Assembly: GCA_964635965.1 (NCBI GenBank)
Contig: CAZWQX010000089.1
Span: 1-15,625, forward strand
Reading direction: 5' to 3'
Length of the DNA stretch: 15,625 nt
From: JAKVAV01 sp964635965
GTDB lineage: Bacteria > Bacteroidota > Bacteroidia > Flavobacteriales_D > Cryomorphaceae
Shown in pieces: positions 1 to 6,695 of this stretch; positions within the stretch are counted from its first letter, which is position 1; the number at the start of each line of letters is the position of its first letter. The position numbers and the translations under genes are program-made. The notes under the pieces were generated by a model. That model ran no database searches, had not been told where the DNA came from, and worked only from the letters and a program-made list of their open reading frames with translations.

Positions 1-1125
1 CAAAAGTATATCAGGAAAATTTGCATAATCTCCAAGAACTATTGCCCCGCCACCTACACGTGAAGTTTGATATCCCCCAATAATTGATGCCGTGTTGACA
101 TCAACTTCGTCACCAGCAGTACCAACGTAATTCAAATCTCCGGTCGTTGGATCAATGTTGAGGAAATGTAATCTCTCGTTCGATGGTCCGTCATTGATTA
201 CTGAAGCGATGAGCTGTCCGTTAGAATCAATTGAAAGCTCTCCCACTCCTACGGTCCCTGAGCCATCAATTTGAACGCGTTTAGACCATACAACTTCAAA
301 ATCAGAATCCACTGAAACAATCAGACCTCTTTGTACACCTTGTTGAACATACCCTGCTAAAAAGTATCCATCCGCGGATTTCACGACATTCGTAAATAGC
401 GCCAATCCTTGGCCAGTATATAGGTTGTATGATAATAGCTCGCCAAATTCATCAAACGTAGCTAGGGTAGGCCTATGAGTCCCTGAAAAAGTCTGATTAT
501 TGCCCACTGCTAATACGTTTCCTTCAAGATCTAAAGACACCGCATAGAAATGCTCATTATTGCTTGCACCTATTCCTTTTTTCCAGAGTACATTCCCATT
601 CGAATCCATTTCCATTATGAAAGCATCAGCAGAACCATTTGAAAAAGATTCTGAAGTTCCTCCGACTAGAAGGCCACCATTATCGAGTGGATAAAGTGTT
701 CTCGGCGATTCATACGTTCCTTCGATCCTTTTTTGCCATGCAATGCCTATTTGATCAAAACATACCAATTTAGCATGCCTCTGACCTCCTATAGTGCTGT
801 ACCCAGCAATCACATAGTTCCCATTGGACAGCTGCGTATGAACTAAAGGCCCCCCTGTATCTGAGAATTCTGAAGAAATTGAAAGAGCAGAAACAGGGCT
901 CAGATCATCGGCTAATTCGATCAGAAAGTAGTCCAATTCTGATGTCAACTCGACTGAACCCGAAATTGAAATTGTATTCTGGAATCCTTCGATAGACGAT
1001 GGAAAAAATTCTTGGTTTTCATTAGCTATTAAAGAAGTAATAATGGACTCTTCAACACATTGACTATGTGCATCGGAAAACACGACGAAAGCTAACAGGA
1101 AAAAAACTCTCTTGACATCCCACAT
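1..1125 (-). CDS. Secreted repeat (propeller-like) protein, N-terminal part
   Basis: Open frame from an ATG at 1125 to the window edge, 375 residues without a stop; the C-terminus lies outside. Residues 1-22 look like a signal peptide: a basic start (MWDVKR), a hydrophobic core (VFFLLAFVVF) and a probable cleavage near AHSQ, so the product is exported. The mature part has a regular repeat of about 50 residues. An aromatic/basic strand recurs at residues 129 (AWQKRI), 180 (LWKKGI), 230 (LLSYNL), 279 (VWSKRV) and 331 (LNYVGT), each preceded by a D-x-x-G-like turn (FDQIG, MDSNG, FDEFG, VDSDF, IDPTTG). This is typical of beta-propeller-like repeat proteins of Bacteroidota, which often end in a type IX secretion sorting domain, but that end is not visible. 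No enzymatic motif is seen. Specific function unknown; adhesion or surface display is only a guess. Confidence 0.85.
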   Translation of the reverse strand, partial: MWDVKRVFFLLAFVVFSDAHSQCVEESIITSLIANENQEFFPSSIEGFQNTISISGSVELTSELDYFLIELADDLSPVSALSISSEFSDTGGPLVHTQLSNGNYVIAGYSTIGGQRHAKLVCFDQIGIAWQKRIEGTYESPRTLYPLDNGGLLVGGTSESFSNGSADAFIMEMDSNGNVLWKKGIGASNNEHFYAVSLDLEGNVLAVGNNQTFSGTHRPTLATFDEFGELLSYNLYTGQGLALFTNVVKSADGYFLAGYVQQGVQRGLIVSVDSDFEVVWSKRVQIDGSGTVGVGELSIDSNGQLIASVINDGPSNERLHFLNIDPTTGDLNYVGTAGDEVDVNTASIIGGYQTSRVGGGAIVLGDYANFPDILL

Positions 1126-1131
1126 CAATAT

Positions 1132-1162
1132 CAAAAATAGCCATGAGAAGTCGATTTTCAAA
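1132..1162 (-). promoter_or_regulatory. Bacteroidota-type promoter of the secreted protein gene
   Basis: On the minus strand a -33 element TTTG (1162-1159) is followed by exactly 19 bases and a perfect -7 element TATTTTTG (1139-1132), matching the TTTG/TAnnTTTG consensus of the main Bacteroidota sigma factor. The start codon at 1125 lies only 6 bases past the -7 element, so the mRNA would have almost no leader. It sits in the 59-base gap after the glycosyltransferase gene and suggests separate transcription of the secreted protein. Confidence 0.7.
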
Positions 1163-1184
1163 GGAACCCATCCATGTGAACGTG

Positions 1185-2411
1185 CTATCTATTAAACAGT
1201 TCTGAATACAAGTTAGTGAGTGCTTTTCCATCTTTCTCCCAATTGAACCCTTTTGACTGTACCAATTCTCTTCCGTTTTTTGCTCGCTCGATAAGTTCCT
1301 TTCGATTATTATTTGCCCAAAGAACCTTTTCAGCAAAATCAGTGGGATTTCCGGCAGCAAATACTATTCCCGCTTTATTCGACTCAATAATTCTCTTCAT
1401 TGGTCGGCAAGAAGAAACTATCAGGGGATATCCTGAATTTAAAATCTGAAAAAACTTGTGTGGTATACCGTTTTCGTTCTGACCATTGGAATGATGAGGT
1501 ATAACATTGAGAAAAGCCGTTCTCATATATTCAATTGCTTCTTCAAAAGGGAGTTGCCCCGTAAATTTTACTGAATCTGACATGCTTCCTTTCAACGCCA
1601 AATTTTTTAAGTGTTTCACTGTATCAGGATTTCCTGTTCCGACTATGGTCAATTGAATCCCCGGAATTTCCTGAACAATTAAAGGCAAAGCCTCAACCAC
1701 GGTATCCAAACCTCTATGCGGCCCGAAACTACCCACATAGACTATATTATGATTGTTTTCATCCAGGATTTTGTCTTCTAAAGCTTCGGCTTGAAAAAGA
1801 TCACGAGGCTCCGTATTTGAGACCACCTGAATCTTATCACGATCAACACCATGAGTATCGATAATTCTCTGACTCATCTCTTCGACGACGGTTAGAATCT
1901 TATCAAACTTGGACACCATTTCTTTTTCTCTCTTAAACCACCTTCTATGATCAAAAAAAAGTTTGTTCTTAAATCTGATAAGCGGATTTTTCCTCCACGA
2001 GAACCAAATCTTCATAGCATCGGGATAATTCTCGTGCATGTCGTAAACTCCCGGTATGCGCTTCTTCTTGGCATACTTGAGTGCTGTAAGCGTTACAGGA
2101 AGATCATGGGCGTGAACAGCATCAAATTCTTCTTGAAGTTTATTAAGCGTTTTGGACAAGATTGGATTAGTGAAGAAAACTGAGTTGTATATGTCGACCA
2201 ATCCTTTTATCGAATCAGTTACTGCTATTCTTGATCTTACAATTTTGCACCCCTTATACTCAGCAATTAAGTCTTCACCTTTTCTTCGGTAACAAACAAG
2301 TGTTACATCAGCTCCTGCTGCCTGAAGCGCATTTACTTCTTTCTCAACACGTATATCCCTTGGATAAGGAGCATCCAAAATCATTAATATTCGTTTGTTC
2401 GCGAGTTCCAC
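1185..2411 (-). CDS. GT4-type glycosyltransferase
   Basis: A 408-residue GT-B fold glycosyltransferase, expected to transfer a sugar from a nucleotide-sugar donor at the cytoplasmic face of the membrane. The N-terminal acceptor domain starts with RILMILDAPYPRDIRVEKEV (residues 7-26) and contains VHAHDLP (99-105) and YDMHENYP (123-130). The C-terminal donor domain begins at IVYVGSFGPHRGLD (223-236), has LTIVGTG (254-260), and carries the conserved NENGIPHKFFQILNSGYPL segment (312-330) that corresponds to the donor-binding E-x7-E region of GT4 enzymes, here without the usual two glutamates in register. The start is GTG, 2 bases after the upstream glycosyltransferase stop; an ATG at residue 10 would cut the first beta strand, so GTG is preferred. 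The close spacing implies translational coupling and a shared glycan pathway. Sugar and acceptor cannot be read from the sequence. Confidence 0.9.
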   Translation of the reverse strand: MELANKRILMILDAPYPRDIRVEKEVNALQAAGADVTLVCYRRKGEDLIAEYKGCKIVRSRIAVTDSIKGLVDIYNSVFFTNPILSKTLNKLQEEFDAVHAHDLPVTLTALKYAKKKRIPGVYDMHENYPDAMKIWFSWRKNPLIRFKNKLFFDHRRWFKREKEMVSKFDKILTVVEEMSQRIIDTHGVDRDKIQVVSNTEPRDLFQAEALEDKILDENNHNIVYVGSFGPHRGLDTVVEALPLIVQEIPGIQLTIVGTGNPDTVKHLKNLALKGSMSDSVKFTGQLPFEEAIEYMRTAFLNVIPHHSNGQNENGIPHKFFQILNSGYPLIVSSCRPMKRIIESNKAGIVFAAGNPTDFAEKVLWANNNRKELIERAKNGRELVQSKGFNWEKDGKALTNLYSELFNR

Positions 2412-2413
2412 TA

Positions 2414-3673
2414 CTACGATTCCTTTGCTTTGTTTAAAATCCCCACGAGCCTTTCGGATAAAGCTCTTCTATGGTACTTTCTGATTGCTCCTTCGTCGAA
2501 TGTCATCTTGCTAATTCCGCTCAGGATAAAGTTTTTAATCCCTTCTTCATCATCTCTTTTAAACACTCTACCTGCTTTAGTCTCTTCAAGAATCCTTGCA
2601 ACATCACCATCCAGATCCTCGGTAATTGCCAAGATGGGATTTCCCGTGTTCAAATACTCAAATAGCTTCCCCGGGATAATCCCTTTTGAATTATCCACCT
2701 GAGGAGTAATAAGCAATAGAACATCCGCCTGATGCATTTCTTCAACTGCCTTATCATGTTCGATATATCCTTGAAAAGTTACTTTGTCCGAAAGTCCTAA
2801 TTCATCAATTCGCCTCTGAATTCCAGCAGAGAAACTCCCTGCAATTCGCAATTCAAAATCGCGCTCCAGGCCTACCAAAGATTTTAGAAATACCTCAGGC
2901 TCATAACTCTCGGCCATCGTTCCCGTGTAGGAGATGACTAGTTTGTCTTTGCTTCTGAGTTCTCGATTTGACGCAGGAGCAGTGTCAAATCCATTTGTGA
3001 TCACATGAAAGTGGCGATTGACCTTTTTCGAAAATAGTTCGGCAAATCCATGACTGGCCGTCATGCAGAAATCGGCACTTTTCAAAACGGTTTTTTCGTA
3101 CCAAGAGTCGAGCTTCTTCGCCCAAGGGGTTCGAAGCATCTCACGATTGTAATAAATATCTGTCCAAGGATCTCTAAAATCTGCTCCCCAACGTAGTTCT
3201 TTGAGCTCCTTTTTTATCTCCAGCCCAATCAAATGGGTGGAGTGTGGTGGCCCTGTAGTGACTATACAATCAATTTGGCGTGAGCGGATAAGTTCCAGAG
3301 CCTTAGTTACCGCGTATTTGTTCCAACCCTTTCTGGCGTCGGGAATAAAGAAGTTACCTCTTAAGAAACGAGACCAAGCTGCGGTAGACTTCTCGTTGCT
3401 AAATCCTCCGTAAGGCACTCTTTCTTTTCCCGCAACCTTAGCGTACATCTGCAATACCTCAAATGAGGATGTTCTGATAACCTCTAGGTCCGAAGGCACT
3501 TCCTTATTCAAAGATTCGTCTCGCTGTGGATAGGTGGCCCTTTCAGGATCAACCGTTAAAACGATTGGATTCCAGCCAAACTCGGGCAAATACTTGGTAA
3601 ATTTTAACCAGCGCTGCACCCCTGCTCCACCTGCTGGAGGCCAGTAATACGTTATGATGAGTACGGTTTGCAA
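2414..3673 (-). CDS. GT4-type glycosyltransferase with TTG start
   Basis: A 419-residue GT-B glycosyltransferase. The N-terminus LIITYYWPPAGGAGVQRW (residues 5-22) carries the glycine-rich loop seen in GT4 enzymes. The middle contains TTGPPHSTHL (139-148) and GADFRDPW (163-170). The donor half starts at VISYTGTMAESYEPEVFLK (246-264), has RIAGSF (276-281), and GIIPGKLFEYLNTGNPIL (331-348), the segment that contacts the nucleotide-sugar. The only start that keeps the first strand is TTG at 3673: the frame has a stop 9 bases upstream and no ATG before residue 75. It lies 9 bases after the stop of the YfhO-like gene and 2 bases before the next glycosyltransferase, so all three are probably co-transcribed. 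It shares little visible identity with its neighbour, so this is not a recent duplication. Donor and acceptor unknown. Confidence 0.9.
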   Translation of the reverse strand: MQTVLIITYYWPPAGGAGVQRWLKFTKYLPEFGWNPIVLTVDPERATYPQRDESLNKEVPSDLEVIRTSSFEVLQMYAKVAGKERVPYGGFSNEKSTAAWSRFLRGNFFIPDARKGWNKYAVTKALELIRSRQIDCIVTTGPPHSTHLIGLEIKKELKELRWGADFRDPWTDIYYNREMLRTPWAKKLDSWYEKTVLKSADFCMTASHGFAELFSKKVNRHFHVITNGFDTAPASNRELRSKDKLVISYTGTMAESYEPEVFLKSLVGLERDFELRIAGSFSAGIQRRIDELGLSDKVTFQGYIEHDKAVEEMHQADVLLLITPQVDNSKGIIPGKLFEYLNTGNPILAITEDLDGDVARILEETKAGRVFKRDDEEGIKNFILSGISKMTFDEGAIRKYHRRALSERLVGILNKAKES

Positions 3674-3682
3674 AAAGCCGAA

Positions 3683-6385
3683 TTAGGTGTCGTACATCTC
3701 CTCGTAATCATCCTGTTCAGGCGCCTTGTAATTTCTGAAAATTGAAATCGCCAAAAGAATGATTACCACGAAACCGGCAATTGTACTCACCGTGGATGCA
3801 GTGGAGAATGTTGCGGGTTCGAACTTGAACTCTATGGTGTGATTTCCTTCGGGCACGATCATTCCCCTAAGAAGATAATTAGCTCTGAAATAATCGGTTT
3901 TTTCACCATCAATGTAGGCGTTCCATCCTGAAGGATAGTATATCTCTGAAAAAATCACTGCCTGCTCGACGGGCGAGTCGTAGATGTATTTGATGTAGTT
4001 CGGAAGATGTTCTTCGACTGCTATTGCAGCATCAGCGCTTTCACGAAAACTGAAGCTTTCAACCATATCGCTGAAATCTTCATGCACCGCTGCTTCGGCT
4101 CTAAGGTCTAATTCATCCAGAGCTAGAATTTCTTCATCCGCAGTTTCGGATGTTTGAATGTACTCGACGAACCAAGCAGGACCATAAGCGTATTCGTTTT
4201 CGAAAGGAGGAGCTTGGGGGTTGTAAATAATGTACTTGCTATTCAGCATGTTGCTCACATCCATGTCCTGAATAGTCTTGTCCAAACTTTCGGCAGTTGG
4301 ATTGCTTTGCAGGGCTCCCGTCAAACTCGATATTTCAGGCACAATGTGGAAGTCATACAATTCTTGGATTCGCTTCAATTTCGCACCGTGATAACCTCCA
4401 ACCGATTGATGAAAATAGGAAGTGCGTGCATCCTGAAACGTTTGGTTTAAATTCAGAACACGATATGTTGTATTGAATCTCAGTGCCGCAAACTTGACAT
4501 CGTTGATTTCATCTTGATTTGCTCTTCGCTTAGTATCTTTCTTAACCTCAGCTCTCAGATTACTAACGGAGGTGTTCACTGCGTCGGTGACCCTGGGATT
4601 CATCTCCATTTCGCGTTGTAAGATATACTCATCTGCTGCAGCCATTGTATAGGCTGATGTGGCTGATTCGGCAGGTTCCCACTGAACATATCGACCCTTC
4701 TCCTTTTGATTGTTCAAGTACCGTTTACTAATTGGATAGAGATCTGCAATAACCAGAACTCCTAAAATCCCCAAGAAAACCTGCTCTTTAACTTTACCCA
4801 TTGCAAAGAACCAAATCAATCCGGCGGCCAAGGCAATGAAGATCAAAGATCGAATTGCATCGGCTGAAAAAAGATCAGCACGAGCTTCTTGCAGGGCCAC
4901 AACATAAGCAAAAACTGCATCCGCATTTTCTGATTCAGATAGCTGGGTAAAAATTTCATTTTCCTGTGTACTCAGGAAGTTGAAAAATGTCGTAGGTGTT
5001 GCCGCAAAAAGAATTAACAAAAGGCCTAAAAAGCCGGTAACACCGAAAAACAGATTTCTTTTTTCCGATATCACTTTTGGATTAGCCATTACTCGCTTGA
5101 GAAAAAGAAATCCCAAAATAGGTATGAGCAGTCCGGTGATCGAAAGTATGATAGTCACAGCTCGAAACTTGTCATAGCCAGGAACTACATCCAAGAAAAA
5201 ATCAGTCAAACCCATGAAGTTCTTTCCCCAAGAGAGTGCAACGGTCAAAATCACGGAAGCTAGAATGGCCCATCGTAACTGAGTTTTCACAAAAAACAAA
5301 CCGAGGAAGAAGAGAAGGACAACGATGGCTCCAACGTAAACCGGTCCGCTCGTAAAAGGCTGATCACCCCAGTAAGTGTTTGGAAATACCTGGGTGGTTT
5401 GATAGCCTTGAGCCATATCTCGATAAAGCTGAGGATTATCCCGCTGGGTGTTCTGATCGATTAACGCACCTGACTCACCTCCCATAAAATTGGGAACCAG
5501 CATCGTAAGCGTTTCATCAATTCCGTAACTCCATTGTGTGACATATTCTCGATCTAGTCCTTCAGTAACGATGTCATCATTGGAAGTTCCATCGGGTTTT
5601 ATTGTAAGCTCAGTTTTTCCCCTGGTTGAATAATTTCCGTATTCATATGTTGGCCAGAGGTTATTTAGATTAGCGGCAACGGCAATTACAGCAGCAATAA
5701 GGAGGGCACCTGATGCCTTGAAAAAGGTGGCCATCGTACCTTTCTGATAGGCACGCACTGCGTATGCAATAGCCATGAATAGCACGGGAAAGGCCAGATA
5801 ATAAGTGATCTGAACGTGATTCGCTCCAATTTCAAGGGCAAGGAATAAGGCGGCTATGGCACTGCCGAACAAAATTCTTCCCCTAAAAGCCCAAACAATT
5901 CCAGCCAGTACGGGCGCCATATAGCCTATGGCATGCGCTTTTGTATTGTGTCCTGCTTCAAGAATAACGAAATAGTAACTTGAGAAGGCAAAAGCGACGG
6001 AAGCTATTGCCGCCAGAGCGGGTTTCACTCTGAGCGAAATCATAAGAATGTAAAAGCCGAGCAGATATAAAAACAAATAGTTGGCGGGTCTGGGCAATCC
6101 AAGCGTTAATGCAAGATCCAGGGTACGAACAATATCATTCGGATAATCCACGGATATCTGATAAGCAGGCATTCCGCCAAACATGGCATTCGTCCAAAGG
6201 GGATCTTCTCCATACATCTTTCGGAACTCACTTATCTCTTGTGCCATACCGCGATAATGGGTAACGTCACCTTGCTTTAAGCGATATCCGTCAAACGCCG
6301 GAAAGAAATAAACCACGCTGATGAGAACGAAAACTACAACAGCTATTAGATGGGGAAGTAATCTTTTTACAATCGGATTTTTCAT
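3683..6385 (-). CDS. YfhO-like large polytopic membrane protein
   Basis: A 900-residue inner-membrane protein of the YfhO type, a family related to GT-C membrane glycosyltransferases and linked in some Firmicutes to glycosylation of lipoteichoic acid. After a first membrane segment (about residues 8-29) comes an extracytoplasmic loop with GYRLKQGDVTHYRGMAQE, then many hydrophobic helices, a soluble region of about 300 residues, the conserved YYPSGWNAYIDGEKTDYFRA segment near the C-terminus, and a last helix (IAGFVVIILLAISIF) with an acidic tail. I start it at ATG 6385, giving TAA-G-ATG with the preceding gene; a TTG at 6403 in the same frame would add six residues and overlap that gene by 17 bases. 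Location between a small membrane protein and two GT4 enzymes supports a role in envelope glycosylation, but activity in Bacteroidota is inferred only. Confidence 0.88.
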   Translation of the reverse strand: MKNPIVKRLLPHLIAVVVFVLISVVYFFPAFDGYRLKQGDVTHYRGMAQEISEFRKMYGEDPLWTNAMFGGMPAYQISVDYPNDIVRTLDLALTLGLPRPANYLFLYLLGFYILMISLRVKPALAAIASVAFAFSSYYFVILEAGHNTKAHAIGYMAPVLAGIVWAFRGRILFGSAIAALFLALEIGANHVQITYYLAFPVLFMAIAYAVRAYQKGTMATFFKASGALLIAAVIAVAANLNNLWPTYEYGNYSTRGKTELTIKPDGTSNDDIVTEGLDREYVTQWSYGIDETLTMLVPNFMGGESGALIDQNTQRDNPQLYRDMAQGYQTTQVFPNTYWGDQPFTSGPVYVGAIVVLLFFLGLFFVKTQLRWAILASVILTVALSWGKNFMGLTDFFLDVVPGYDKFRAVTIILSITGLLIPILGFLFLKRVMANPKVISEKRNLFFGVTGFLGLLLILFAATPTTFFNFLSTQENEIFTQLSESENADAVFAYVVALQEARADLFSADAIRSLIFIALAAGLIWFFAMGKVKEQVFLGILGVLVIADLYPISKRYLNNQKEKGRYVQWEPAESATSAYTMAAADEYILQREMEMNPRVTDAVNTSVSNLRAEVKKDTKRRANQDEINDVKFAALRFNTTYRVLNLNQTFQDARTSYFHQSVGGYHGAKLKRIQELYDFHIVPEISSLTGALQSNPTAESLDKTIQDMDVSNMLNSKYIIYNPQAPPFENEYAYGPAWFVEYIQTSETADEEILALDELDLRAEAAVHEDFSDMVESFSFRESADAAIAVEEHLPNYIKYIYDSPVEQAVIFSEIYYPSGWNAYIDGEKTDYFRANYLLRGMIVPEGNHTIEFKFEPATFSTASTVSTIAGFVVIILLAISIFRNYKAPEQDDYEEMYDT

Positions 6386-6386
6386 C

Positions 6387-6656
6387 TTAGTCCATTTCTT
6401 CAAAATCTATATAATCTCCTTCTCCGCTATCCTTTGACTGGCGTTTCTTTACCTTATCGGTGTATTCAATTCGAACCTCTCCCTCTTTTCTATTATCACT
6501 TTTGGGCCTGTTCTGACCTCCCCTTCTATTTGGTCCTGAATTCCCATTCATAAAGGGCATCAATAATCTACCTAAAAAGCGAACCAAAAAATAGATGGCA
6601 AGAACGATTAGAATCATTCTCAAAACACCCGTCAAACTAGCTTCCATTATGGCCAT
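6387..6656 (-). CDS. DUF4834-like small membrane protein
   Basis: An 89-residue protein with one membrane helix (about residues 10-34, VLRMILIVLAIYFLVRFLGR) followed by a basic, glycine/asparagine-rich linker (residues 38-58) and a charged tail ending in DYIDFEEMD. The short anchor, the R-F-L-G-R-L turn and the acidic aromatic end fit the DUF4834 family of small proteins found in Bacteroidota, which has no known function. Start ATG at 6656 is used here; a second ATG at 6647 (residue 4) is equally possible. It lies 39 bases after carB and its stop is 1 base from the ATG of the YfhO-like gene, so it is probably translated together with that gene. The basic linker might contact the inner membrane surface or RNA; this is speculation. 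Confidence 0.8.
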   Translation of the reverse strand: MAIMEASLTGVLRMILIVLAIYFLVRFLGRLLMPFMNGNSGPNRRGGQNRPKSDNRKEGEVRIEYTDKVKKRQSKDSGEGDYIDFEEMD

Positions 6657-6664
6657 GAGAAGAT

Positions 6665-6672
6665 CAAATATA
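6665..6672 (-). promoter_or_regulatory. Possible -7 element before the DUF4834-like gene
   Basis: TATATTTG on the minus strand matches TAnnTTTG perfectly and ends 8 bases before the ATG at 6656. No TTTG is found at the expected -33 distance, so this may be chance in AT-rich DNA or a weak internal promoter that lets the envelope genes be transcribed apart from carB. Confidence 0.3.
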
Positions 6673-6695
6673 GATAGATTCAGACAGCGAGGCTC

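Noticed and set aside
1064..1360. 98-codon minus-strand frame overlapping the GT4 end and the secreted protein start
   Set aside because: It overlaps two well-supported genes in another frame, and its translation shows no domain or signal; the signal peptide frame from 1125 explains the region.
3671..3682. AAAAAGCCGAA between the YfhO-like and GT4 genes, resembling one arm of the terminator at 10492
   Set aside because: No complementary arm is nearby, so it cannot form a hairpin; it is a chance match that includes the GT4 start.
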